Of a DNA stretch of 64,000 nt, positions 36,001 through 46,279 are shown in pieces; positions within the stretch are counted from its first letter, which is position 1; every line of letters begins with the position of its first letter. A program made the translations under genes and the position numbers. The stretch comes from Limnanthes douglasii subsp. nivea. Lineage: Eukaryota; Streptophyta; Magnoliopsida; Brassicales; Limnanthaceae. Location of the stretch: positions 115,080,771-115,144,770 of the forward strand of contig JAUPFV010000001.1 in the NCBI GenBank assembly GCA_036936605.1, given 5' to 3'. The notes below the pieces were generated by a model. It was not told the origin of the DNA, did not search any database, and worked only from the letters and a program-made list of their open reading frames with translations.

Positions 36001-36725
36001 ATTAGCAATGGGTGAATTAGACAGCTAATATGATTTCCGTTGGTAGTAGAAAACTTACGTGTAAACGCACATTTTCACATCACTGTTACATCATTCAGTG
36101 TTGAATCTACTAATTTAGATATGTTGTATCCTTCATAGTAGTTTTCAAGTCGTTAGCAAAGTTTTTATTATTACCTATCGGGCTTGAGCCAAACATCTAT
36201 CAATGTCTAATTGGTTAACTATCATAATAATAAACAAGTGGTGTATGTAGATCTATAAGAAATTCTTTTTTAAACAGGTGTATACTCAAGTAAATATGTA
36301 GGCCAAATATCTTTATAAACTACCTTGGCATATCCACCATTATTTCTCTGAATCAATTTCATCTATGGGCAGATATCTCTACTATTTCTACATATCAGAG
36401 ATGTAATAAAAAACTACCAATAATACTTATATCAAAAGACATAGCAATGTCTACCAATTTATCTATCTGGGTTTAAGGAAGCATCTATCTGGGTTTAAGC
36501 AAGCATATATCGTAGTGCGAATCATATCGTACTACATATCTGTAAGCATAATTATCTACTAGAAATGCATGTCCACATGTTTAAATTTTTGGTTACTAAC
36601 CATATAGTATAGTTTTACATATCGGTCAGACAAATTAGCTAGACCAAATAGGTTTTAAATTTTAAATATAATTTATCTACCATTGAAAATTACTCGAAAA
36701 TCTCATATAACAGGTTAGTGATGCA

Positions 36726-36756
<31 letters not shown>

Positions 36757-36960
36757 CGGACTGCACAATATGGTTATTGGTAGATAAATGCAATTAATTT
36801 TTTGAAAGGACTTTTAACCACACCAATTACTCATTAGAAGTTAATGTGTTAAAACCATTGGTTAGATTGAAGTTGAAAAGACAAAGGTAGATGGACTAGA
36901 ATGATTACATGCATTAAATATACGTGTGCCATTAAATTTGTGAAAGAAAGTATGGTTGCT
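36001..36960. other. AT-rich spacer with dispersed TAGCAATGT / CTATCA words
   Basis: Non-coding. It contains TAGCAATG (about 36003), ATCTATCAATGTC (about 36196), TAGCAATGTC (about 36442) and an (AT)n run at 36731-36756. The promoter of the acidic gene starts at its right edge. Confidence 0.6.
36731..36756. repeat. (AT)n microsatellite
   Basis: An uninterrupted AT dinucleotide run of about 13 units. Confidence 0.9.
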
Positions 36961-36993
36961 TAATGGGACTCAGCATTGGGTGCTGTGTTTTGC

Positions 36994-37001
36994 TATAAAT
37001 A
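36994..37001 (+). promoter_or_regulatory. TATA box of the acidic-protein gene
   Basis: TATAAATA within TTTGCTATAAATAGAGGG, a textbook plant TATA context. The ATG lies about 100 bases downstream, behind a CA-rich leader without upstream ATGs after 37018. Confidence 0.7.
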
Positions 37002-37101
37002 GAGGGTCATATGTGAACCTATTCCTCACACACTTCCCTGCAAAGCAAAAAAAAACCAGAACCTCTAGCATTTCCTCATTCAACCTATCAACCCTTCGAA
37101 A

Positions 37102-37491
37102 ATGGTACCTTCCTCACCTTTCTCACCACCTAACTCCGGCGACGAGGGGTGGTCAAGTGACCAGTACTCAAACCCCAAGGCTTACAAGCAAGAAACAACA
37201 TCGGAGTACTTCGATGATGAGGAAGACACGTGGTCCGTTTGGTCTGAGGACCAAGAAGACCCATATGGCTCATGGGATTCATGGTCGCTGGACAACAGCT
37301 ATCAGTCGGAGGATGAAAAACTTCGCACACAGAAGAAGAGCAGGAGCAGTTTGGGAGTTGAAGAAGAAAACGACGATGAATCAGAGGACACAGACGACGA
37401 GGGTTCTAAAGACGAAGAAGACGAGGAAGAGGAAGAAGAAGAAGAAGAAGAAGAAGAGGCGGAGGAATCTGATGGAGATGATTCTGATTAG
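37102..37491 (+). CDS. Small acidic, tryptophan/serine-rich protein of the MULE (129 aa)
   Basis: This is an intact single-exon frame placed between the Ulp1-like gene and the transposase, with its own TATA box at 36994 and a leader of about 75 bases. Residues 1-30 are Ser/Pro-rich. Residues 15-65 hold five Trp in acidic/Ser context (GWSSDQ, TWSVWSED, GSWDSWSLD). Residues 73-82 are basic (EKLRTQKKSR) and could be a nuclear signal. Residues 87-129 are almost wholly Asp/Glu with a long Glu run. The protein belongs to no family I recognise. Aromatic residues in acidic surroundings are typical of transcription activation domains, and spaced Trp residues also occur in Argonaute-binding proteins; both ideas are inference only. 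The Glu run may reflect GAA/GAG repeat expansion. The frame lacks stops although its neighbours have them. Confidence 0.65.
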   Translation: MVPSSPFSPPNSGDEGWSSDQYSNPKAYKQETTSEYFDDEEDTWSVWSEDQEDPYGSWDSWSLDNSYQSEDEKLRTQKKSRSSLGVEEENDDESEDTDDEGSKDEEDEEEEEEEEEEEEAEESDGDDSD

Positions 37492-37850
37492 GGTTGAACA
37501 TGTTGATGTAGTATCATGGAACTGTTGGTTTATATTTTGTTGTTTTTAACATTTGTTTATGCTTTTTTTGGACTGCAACGAAACACAAACCCTGTGCAGT
37601 AGTATCATTTTTTGACAGGGTGGGTGTATTTGGAAGATCTGTAGCAGTTACTGATTTAAATGTTAACGTTTGATTGCAATTTCCCTTCTCTAGCTTAAAT
37701 TGGTATGATATGATATGATATCGTGCAGTTGAAGGAAGCAGTTTTACTTGCAGTTATTTCAGAGAATCGCAATGTATGAAAACTAAGATATCAGAGTTAT
37801 GGTAACATTAAAAGAACAGTGTATGTAGACCTAATGTATAAGATGTAAGC

Positions 37851-39012
37851 ATAGATAGCAAGGTTGAATAGAGTGGATATCAGAGTATAACAGCATAGAT
37901 AGCAATGTATAAATGAATACATATCAGAGTCTTAACAAATGTAAGTAAAGTATTAGATGGATGTACAATGAAACATAAAACATACTTTGATTTATCTGTT
38001 AGATGGAAAAGACATAATCTATCAAGGTTGAATAGAGTGGCTATCAGATTGTAACAGCATAGATAGCAATGTACACATGAATAGATATCAGAGTCTGAAA
38101 CAAACAGACATGAAACGTGTCAATGTTAAAAGTGTAAGAAACATAAGTCAAAATACAAGGAGTGCTTATCTTTGAGATGAATCAGGCATGAAAGATTTGA
38201 TAAACCTCTTGAACAAATGTAAGTAAAGTATCAGATGGATGTACACCGAAACAGAAAACATACTTTGATTTATCTGTTAGATGTAAAATTCATAATATAT
38301 CAAGGTTGAATAGAGTGGCTATCAGAGTATAAAAACATAGATAGCAATGTATACATGAATAGATATCAGAGTCTGAAAAAACAGACATGAAACGTGTCAA
38401 TGTTAAAAGTGTAAGAAACATAAGTCAAAATACAAGGAGTGCTTATCTTTGAGATGAATCAGGCATGAAAGATGTGATAAACCTCTTGAACAAATGTAAG
38501 TAAAGTATCAGATGGATGTACACCGAAACAGAAAACATACTTTGATTTATCTGTTAGATGTAAAATTTATAATATATCAAGGTTGAATAGAGTGGCTATC
38601 AGAGTATAAAAGCATAGATAGCAATGTATACATGAATAGATATCAGAGTCTGAAAAAAAACAGACATGAAACGTGTCAATGTTATAAGGGTACAAAACAT
38701 AAGTCGAGATACAAGGAGTGCTTATCTTTGAGATGAATCAGGCATGAAAGATTTGAAGTACATCTTTAACAAATGTAAGTAAAGTATCAGATGGATGTAA
38801 ACCAAAACAGTAAACATACTTTGATGTATCTGTTAGATGCAAAATCCAGAATCTCTCAATGTTGAATAGAGTGGCTATCAGAGTATAAAAGCATAGACAG
38901 CAATGTATACGTGAATAGATATGAGAGTCAGAAAGAAACAGACATGGAACATGTCAATGTTAAAAGTGTACAAAACATAAGTCGAAAGATAAGGAGTGCT
39001 TATCTTTGAGAT
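37851..39012. repeat. Tandem array of a ~278-bp unit, four copies plus a partial
   Basis: CATACTTTGATTTATCTGTTAG recurs (with small changes) at 37981, 38259, 38536 and 38815, a spacing of 278, 277 and 279. Each unit also contains AACATAAGTC, CAAGGAGTGCTTATCTTTGA and GATAGCAATGTATA. The first unit is shortened by a deletion of about 140 bases. The array fills the space between the 3' ends of the acidic gene and the transposase gene, which face each other. Confidence 0.92.
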
Positions 39013-39045
39013 GTAAAATGTTACAAAAAAGTCGGTAAATAATGC

Positions 39046-41424
39046 TTAGAACGGAGCATCACATGACCTCCTATTATGCCCCGATTTGAAACATCGACCA
39101 CAACGGTACTGGCTGCTGGAAACTTCGCCTCTTGATGGAATACGCTTCTTCCTCGGACGCCCGGGTCGTCTTTTAACGTTAGGGGGCAGCACCAAGGGCT
39201 CTCCATCACAATCTGCAATACTGGATTCACCAAACTCTGTTATAGCCGGTATGTTAAATGAATAGCTGGACAGGTAATTTTGGGTAGTGAAAAACGGCTC
39301 AACCAACGTCATAGGATCCTCGTTTAGAGATTCAATTGCAGCCAACGCATGAGCGCATGGGAAACATTCTTGCTGCCAAGAGCCGCATGTGCATTTGAAA
39401 TCCAGTATGTTGACCACCATGACTGGGTCCGATAAAACCTCAAAATAAGCGGCAGAAGACTTGCGAACTAACCATGTCCGACTGCATTGTACATTCTCTT
39501 TGAACATCTTGTCAAACTCGGGGCACAAATGTGTGTTCCAACTTTGGCCCTCTCCTAAACGTCGAGACATTTGACTCATCAGAAGATCTCTAATCCGGTC
39601 GATTAGTTCAACTATAGGTTAATGACACAACTTCTTAATCTGGCCATTGAACGATTCAACAGCGGTTGATGCCATCGCCCCATACCGTTTGCCTTTGACA
39701 TATGCCTGGGCCCATTTTTCTGGTGCCAGATTTCTTACGAAGTTAATACGCTTACCGCCTTCGAGTAAAAACTGACCATAACGTTCATTAAAAAGTTCCA
39801 CCATAGGGGCATAAGCACAGCTCTTAAACATCACTAGCATATTTTGTTTGTAGACTCTGTTAGTGTGTTCAAGAGCTTTAGTCAAGTTCTGGATAAGATG
39901 GAAGATGCAATAGGCGTGGTAGTCAGTAGGATAAAGAGTTGCGACAGCGCTAATAATACCAGCATGGCGGTCTGAAATGAAAGTTATTTGGCGCCCTAAC
40001 AGATGAGGTTTTAAACTTTCCAAAAACCAAAACTAGTTGTCCGAGTCTTCACTACCAAATATACCAAAAGCTACGGGGAAGAGACCTGAAACGGAAAAGA
40101 TATAGCTTGAAACAGAACTACATTAACAGAACGATGTTGAGGTCGACTGTGTAATAGTAAATATAGAACAATCTATGTAACCTAATCTATCAGACATAGC
40201 CTCCCAAGCTAGCAATCAGTAATAACTAAAATACCAGGGTATGTAATCCAAACTATCAGACAGTCTTATTAAATCGCAAACTATGTAAACATATTTATCA
40301 GACTAAATGTATATTGAAACATGTACTGACCGTTGTTTCCATCTTTTGCCACTGCTGAAAGCAACACGCCAACATGCTTCCCTGTTAGGTGGGTTCCGTC
40401 AACGTACAGTAGAGGGCGGCACGAATGGAAACCCTGAAGACACGCCCCAAACGCTATAAAACAGCGACGGAAAACATTGTCGGGAGCCAAATCCAGATGA
40501 CAGTCCGTAGTGATGTCACGACTCTTTAGCCTCTTGAAGTATGGTTTTAGCAATCCGAAAGAGGTATTGCTATCTCCAAATACAACGCGACGGACCTTCT
40601 CCAACGTATTCCAAGATAGACGATATGAAAAGATCTAAACCGTAGTCTTGCTTGATGGTGGACTGTATAGTCTTAGCTGTTATGGAATGGCTGTTCCGTA
40701 GAATATCGTGAATTTCATCAGCAATCAAATCGGACGACAGATGCCTACTTTTCTTCTTTGTGAATACGGGACTGCACGTGTGGGTACTGAAAAATCTTTT
40801 AATTGTCATCAAACCGGTCTTAGAATCAACAGAAGCGTAAAGCCTCCATTTGCAGCCATCCGAATCTTTTTTTACACAATAAACGGTGATCTTGTTAAAG
40901 GTATTGTGCATGTACCTAAACGCAAAACCGTTCTCTAATGCATAACGGGATAAGGATAACCTCAGACCTTGAGCACCGTCTGGAAATGACTGTCCAACAC
41001 CGATGATAGCTTCTGCCCATCCCGTTGTAGCTAGATGTCTTTTTTTGGGGGTTGTAGTGGCCAAACAGCTACTGCTTTTACCGCTAGTTCGTTGCATGTG
41101 AGAGGATTCTTCGAACAGTTGAATGGGTTATTTACGTTTAATGGAGGAGCCTTTATCAGCAACATGTTCTTCGATAAGAAAACTAACACTCTTGAGACGC
41201 TCAACATCGAGGTAACATTCCAACCCAATAAAATCGGTCTCCTTATTAAAAATACAATTATGCTGAGCACCGCAAGAGTACGTAATGCTGTAGTTGCCTC
41301 TAACAAGCCCTTGCCATGTTTGCTCAACGTACTGTTGAAAAGACTCGAAGTTTTCGAATTCGGACAGCGGAACAATACCTGTTTCCGTACCAAATTTGAA
41401 AATGCAAACTTTTGGTCTCGACAT
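39046..41424 (-). pseudogene. MuDR-type transposase of the MULE, recently inactivated
   Basis: The start is ATG at 41424 (minus), just after a leader-intron acceptor (ATTCAG). Residues 1-98 form an N-terminal domain. Next come the MuDR DNA-binding domain (GWAEAIIGVGQSFPDGAQGL, CKWRLYAS, FFSTHTC) and the DDE core: D in LLYVDGTHL, D in ISDRHAGI and E in TAVESFNG. The C-terminus has a SWIM finger (CTCGSWQQ, CFPCAHALA), an AT-hook (RRPGRPRKKR) and a zinc knuckle (CGRCFKSGHNRRSC). One intron runs from about 40331 down to about 40089. Damage is limited to TAA at 41130-41128, an extra base in the A run 40628-40631, TAG at 40035-40033 (in a conserved Trp position) and TAA at 39621-39619. Everything else is open, so loss is recent. 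Its role would be to cut and move the element. Confidence 0.88.
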
Positions 41425-41435
41425 TGTGTACCCTG

Positions 41436-42410
41436 AATTATAGGAGTTTTGGTTAGTTTGTTTAACGTTGGTGTAGAACAACTGAATGTGTTACTGATAT
41501 TATAACATATCTAACAATATCCCGTAACTAACATATCAGTATATATGCATCGTGGTCTATTTTTCAACACACATAGCAAACTATCATACCTAAACTATCA
41601 AGGTATATGGACTATTGGTCTGTTTTCCAACACATATATCAACCTATTAAAACTAACATATCAGGGTGTCTGCAGCAAGAGGAAATGGTTGGAAACATCT
41701 AGCAATATCACGTACCTAAACTATAAGGGTATATGGAGTCATGGTCTATTTATCAACACATATAGCAACCTGTCATAACTAAGATATCAGGGTGTATGCA
41801 GTCAGGTTTATTCTACAAACACATATAACATATCAGGATGTATGCAGTGATCTAGCAACCTCAAACATACAATTGCAGGCGACAAATCGCAAAGTGTAAC
41901 CATATAAATATCAGGGTTCAAAACAGAGGTGGAAAAATGAAATTTCTCACCGGAATGTGATCGGAGCCGGTTTGAATGCTTTGAATCGAGCAGAAGCAGA
42001 TAGTAATAAGTTTCATGCCATTAACGTACATTATATGAGAGTCTAGAATCGATTTCGAAAATGGAAAACGATTTTGAAACTTAAAACTCAGCTCACTTAC
42101 TGACCTGAAAGAAGTAAGGTCGGGCTACGATTTTGAAACTTAAAACAGTGGTTAGGAGGCTGTTAACCGGTGGTCTAGAAGGCTGAGAGACGGTGCAAAA
42201 TCGGAGCTAGGAGGCTGAGACGGTGCAAAATCGGAGCTAGGAGACTGTGGATGTAACTGACGCCGTCGAACCGGAATTCTGAAATTCGCCGGTGATCGGA
42301 ACACTCTCCGAAGGCGATTGTATGGATCGCCGGTGGTTACGTAAGGTAACTGGTGGTTCAATAGTGTCGCCGGAGGTGGTGTGATCAGCCGTGGTTTTTA
42401 TAAATGAAGA
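41436..42410 (-). promoter_or_regulatory. Leader, leader intron and TATA box of the transposase gene
   Basis: On minus, TATAAAAA (42402-42395) is the likely TATA box. A leader follows to a 5' splice site TCCG|GTGAGA at about 41952, and the intron ends at ATTCAG near 41436. The intron contains diverged repeats of about 75-100 bases (CAACACATATAGCAA..., ACTATCA.GGTATATGGA) at 41540-41860. The Ulp1-like gene likewise has a leader intron ending six bases before its ATG. Confidence 0.5.
41540..41870. repeat. Diverged minisatellite in the transposase leader intron
   Basis: Units share (G)TCTATTTT.CAACACA.ATAGCAA followed by CTATCA/AACTATCA and GGGTATATGGA or GGTGT.TGCAG. About four units are visible. 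The words are the same as in the other introns of the MULE. Confidence 0.65.
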
Positions 42411-42624
42411 GACGTTCTTGAAAAATGGGTTGTTTGTTAGGTTAGGAGAGAGGAGAGAGAAATGGGCTAATAAATTCAAAATTCAAAATTCAAAAGTAAT
42501 TAAGAATGTGCTGAAGCCAAAAGGGGCCCTTTTTTCACAAAATCAACCTTATATACTAGGTTGAGGGTAATCTTGGTATTAAAAAAAGAAAAGGTATTAG
42601 AAGTGGATATGTTTAATGAGATGG

Positions 42625-42704
42625 GTATTAAGTGAGCATTAACCCATTTTTGGGTACTAGGTTGTAATAGGTTTGGCTAAAAGGTACTTAGTGTGTCATT
42701 TCCC
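42625..42704 (-). repeat. Right terminal inverted repeat of the MULE
   Basis: Read inward on minus it begins GGGAAATGACACAC and contains TAGTACCCAAAAATGGG, the counterpart of the left end. Confidence 0.7.
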
Positions 42705-42713
42705 TTTATTCTT

Positions 42714-42787
42714 TTATTCTTTTTCTTTTTCCTTTCTTTTTTCCTTTTTTTCTTTTTTCCTTTTTTCTCCTATAATGTAGATAACTT
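42714..42787. repeat. Pyrimidine tract right of the MULE
   Basis: A continuation of the T/C-rich target sequence into which the MULE inserted. Confidence 0.7.
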
Positions 42788-43059
42788 TAACGCGTTTATG
42801 ATAGATGCAATTCAAATAAAAAATTGTACAACGACTGATAATATGTTTGATAATATTTATTTCCTAGCATCTTAAATTTAACAATAGAACAGAGATGAGT
42901 TATTAAAGTTCCAATAATCATTTTTGGGTTCTTCAAATTCAGCTCAATTTATATTACAAGGAAATTAGCAAGTGTACCGATTACGACAGTTTAGTCCACA
43001 AATGATGAATTTCTCTCCTTGAGAAATAAGTTAGGAGGTGCTCTTCAATGGAATAAAAG

Positions 43060-44560
43060 CTCATGAACGAACTCCATTTTCGAGTAACACACATCTTTAC
43101 AAGTTGGTCAAGGCACAAATCAAAAATCATACGCAAACATCAAAAGACTAAGATCAAAAGAAATGAAAGAACCTTACCAAGTAAATCAAAAGAAAGATCA
43201 TATAAATATTCAATTCGCATCTACTCTCAACAGAAAACTAAGAATACCATGTTGGGATAATTCTCGGCAGGAAAACCTAAACATTCATCTATTGAAAAAT
43301 TTATTGATTGATCTGGGTTTCTTGGAGAAGTTAACATTTCTCATGGGGATAGTAGGCACATCTTTATTGAATTCGATCTAATTGAAGACCTCAAATTTTT
43401 TGGGAAAAGAAATATATCAAACCGATGACAAGAGAATAAGACTCCTAAAGTGGCTACCATATTATAACACAAGCATAGAGATTCCTAAAACTCCTATTTG
43501 GATATCACTTCCAAATCTTCCGGAGTATATGTTTGACAAACGAATAATAAGATCAGTGACTAGAGCAATAGGAAACCCTCTTTCGATATGGGTGCTTTCA
43601 AGAAACAGAGTTAAACAGAATTGTTGTAAACTATGGTTGGAAGTAAACATATATAAAGATATCTTCACCAAATTCTAGATATGTTTTGGTGAAAACGATG
43701 GATACTGACAAGAAATTGTTTTTGAGAATTTACCATATTACTGTCTTAATTGCTACCATCTACGTCATCAACAAAAAGACTGCAGGAAAATCAGCAACAA
43801 CAAAAGAGACCTCGCAAATCCAGATAATCCACATGATCATGATAATATTCTGACTCATATAGCTCTAATGAAAACTAAGCTAAAGTCAATCATAGTGAAG
43901 GGAGACAATTCTGGGATTCAAGCAACAAGAAAAGAACAAAGCAACTCAAAAGTAGCAGAAATAGAAGCATAACAAAGAATCAAACACAAAAAAGAACTTA
44001 AGAAGAAATAAACGTGCAAAATACAAGTAATTCAATTCATCCAGATATAATGAACTCAAGGAGCTTATTCCTAAAAGGAACAAGTAATAACACTAATTAG
44101 ATCAATTTCTCGAAAATTTCAAAAGCAATACAAATAGCAGACGCAAGTACCTTGTTCACAGAGGGTAAGCAAGCAAAGATAGCTAATAGTAAAGATGAAT
44201 TATATAAGCCTGCAGCAGTAATTAGTCTTCCAACATCCCTTGTATTGAAAAATGCTGAAGTCATGGAATATTTTAAAATAACTTTTGAGACAACCAAAGA
44301 ACCATAATGTTAATAAGAACAAGGAAAAACACCATCCTTTTGAGGCTAAATTCATTGAGGTTATTGAAGATTTGGAAACAGACTTCAATTGCATTAGCTT
44401 ATCTGACTGTGTCAACTTAGCCTCTGAGCATCCAAACCTTAACATTACTTCACGTACAAGACACAAAACAGAGTTTGATCAGAATTTCAAAACATTACTT
44501 AATAAGAAGCTAAAAGATGTTAAGAAAAATTGGTATGAGTTACGTTCATACAAATACTGA
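43060..44560 (+). pseudogene. LINE ORF1 (DUF4283 and zinc knuckle)
   Basis: The piece 43382-43678 gives RLLKWLPYYNTSIEIPKTPI and WISLPNLPEYMFDKRIIRSV, the DUF4283 RNA-binding region of plant LINE ORF1. It then gives a frame with NLPYYCLNCYHLRHQQKDC, a CCHC zinc knuckle at about 43722-43795. A charged C-terminal part ends at 44560. Several stops and one or two frame changes interrupt it. Confidence 0.75.
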
Positions 44561-44861
44561 TGATATTTCTAATGTCTTTTGATGTTTTATGCTAAGCTCA
44601 GCCGGATCTAAATCCTGACTAACCTTCTAAATTATTGCATAATAATTGGTTTTCTTATCTAATGTTTTAGAAGTTAATATAGGTTATCTAAATGTCAGAT
44701 AGACCACAAAGCAATACGAAGGAAGTGAAATCAAGAAGCAATGATAGAACTCAAAACACAAAGATGTAATGATTTAGGAAATCTTAAAATTCAAATCAGT
44801 TAGTTAAATTTCAAAGAGGGCTAATATCAAAAGGGCCACTTTGCCTATGAACATTCAAGAG

Positions 44862-45400
44862 GGTTAGATTCACAACAAAGAACTAGAAGTCATTGACAGA
44901 TAAAGAGGATCAAAGAAAAAATCAACCAGAGAAGAAGATAATTACTTATCTTTTAGTGGCTTACATCGAAGTCCTTCAAAATCCAATCCAATATCGTTGA
45001 TCTCATACTCTAGGATTTTCCTTCAACTTGATCTCGAGTTCTTCTCTAAGAAGAATATAGACTTCTAAAGATAATTATTCAATGTCTTCAATGGTTGCGT
45101 TTAGAAGGAGGAAATTTTAACAAAGTCCAAGGTTTGGATTCACAACAAAGAACTTGAAGTGTCCAACACATAAAAAGGATCAAAGAATAAATCATCCAGT
45201 GAAGAAGATAATTACATGACTTTCAGTTATACACATCGAATTCACCGACTCGAGTTCGATGAAATCCCATCCAATGTTTAGATCTCAGAATTGCTGACTT
45301 GCACTCAAATCGAGCTCAAGTTCTTCTTCACCAACTAAATATACAATAAAGGGTAAAAAGATGAACATCTGAAAGGAAGTTGACACCGACTTCAATAGTT
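44862..45400. repeat. ~265-bp diverged tandem duplication in the LINE 3' region
   Basis: The two copies start with GATTCACAACAAAGAACT at about 44868 and 45133, and both continue GGATCAAAGAA.AAATCA.CCAG and GAAGAAGATAATTAC. They have diverged by indels further on. Confidence 0.7.
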
Positions 45401-45602
45401 GCACTTTGGAGGTAGAAAGTTTTGTGAAGTCTAGGATTTAACATCTCTCAATCGAAAATTAGGAATTTTGTAATAGGCTTATTATAGTTTCTTTGTAATA
45501 TTAGGCTATAATTGTATTAGCCCTTGTAACTTCCATCTACACACTTGTGTAGCTCTAATTCAATAAAAAATTATTATAAAAAAAACTAACGTGTTTATGA
45601 TA

Positions 45603-46026
45603 TTTGTTATAAAATGTTTTTTATAAATAAAAAATGCAATATTGATAAATAAAATAACACTTGTTCTTTTAGGGTAAAAATAAAAAATATGGATTGGATA
45701 ATTGAATAAGAGGTTTAATCCAATCCATCCACAGCTTTGAAATTAAAGCAAAAGTATAGTGGGTAGTTACACCATGCAAAAACTTTCACCAAATTGAAAC
45801 TTTCATTTTTAATATCATCAACGTAGATTAGAGTTTTCGGTCGAATTTATTGTAAGAAGCAAAAATTTATCATTTCCATCATTTAAGTTCAATGAAATTG
45901 AGGCAGAAAAGAAGACTAATCGACAAAATTTTATCTCAAAAATTTCATTTGCAGTCTTGTCTTGTATGGCTTTTCCTTTTGAAATTTTTATTTGTGAACA
46001 TTTCTTTAGTTAATCTAATATAATTT
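45603..46026. other. Short AT-rich target sequence between two LINEs
   Basis: No gene or element recognised. Confidence 0.5.
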
Positions 46027-46279
46027 TAAGATATAGTTTTTTTTCTAGTCAAATACTTTTATTTTAGTAAATTTTGGATTTTGTTCATCTTCTTCTAGTT
46101 TAATTTGAAGTCTCAAGAAATATTATAGCTTTAAGTGTGATAAGATTTGAGTTGTTACAAAATTCTAAATTATTGGTTTGCTTGAGTTATTCTTTTACAA
46201 GTCAATCAGCAGATAGTTTTGTTCTCTATAAATTTTAGAAATAACCATCCTAGATTTGAGTAACCTTCTATAGTTTTCG

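Larger units (their letters stand above)
30127..42704. mobile_element. Kaonashi-type MULE, 12.6 kb, with Ulp1, acidic-protein and transposase genes
   Basis: The ends are imperfect inverted repeats. Left starts GAGAAAAATACCTCTAAATA; right, read inward, starts GGGAAATGACACACTAAGTA, with 14 of the first 22 positions matching and more similarity beyond. Both flanks are TTTATTCTT (30118-30126 and 42705-42713), a 9-bp target duplication as MULEs make. Because the target is a T-rich repeat, the exact edge could shift by a few bases. Inside are a plus-strand Ulp1-protease gene, a plus-strand acidic-protein gene, a tandem array and a minus-strand MuDR-type transposase. MULEs carrying Ulp1 genes are known in plants (Kaonashi elements). 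The arrangement here is nearly complete. Confidence 0.88.
42804..45586 (+). mobile_element. ORF1-only LINE insertion with target duplication
   Basis: The insertion is flanked by a 16-bp target duplication with one mismatch: TAACGCGTTTATGATA (42788-42803) and TAACGTGTTTATGATA (45587-45602). The right end is a short A-rich tail after AATTCAATAAAAAATT, typical of plant L1 LINEs. The only coding sequence is ORF1; no endonuclease or reverse transcriptase is present although both ends are. This is either an internally deleted copy or a half-LINE that relies on others for movement. Confidence 0.75.

Noticed and set aside
36956..37549. Plus-strand ORF of 197 codons overlapping the acidic gene
   Set aside because: It is the +1 frame of the acidic gene (Arg/Lys-rich shadow of GAA/GAG repeats) and starts before the TATA box.
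41545..41778. Plus-strand ORF with repeated YLNYQGIW-like peptide
   Set aside because: It is the reverse side of the minisatellite in the transposase leader intron; the peptide repeat follows from the DNA repeat.
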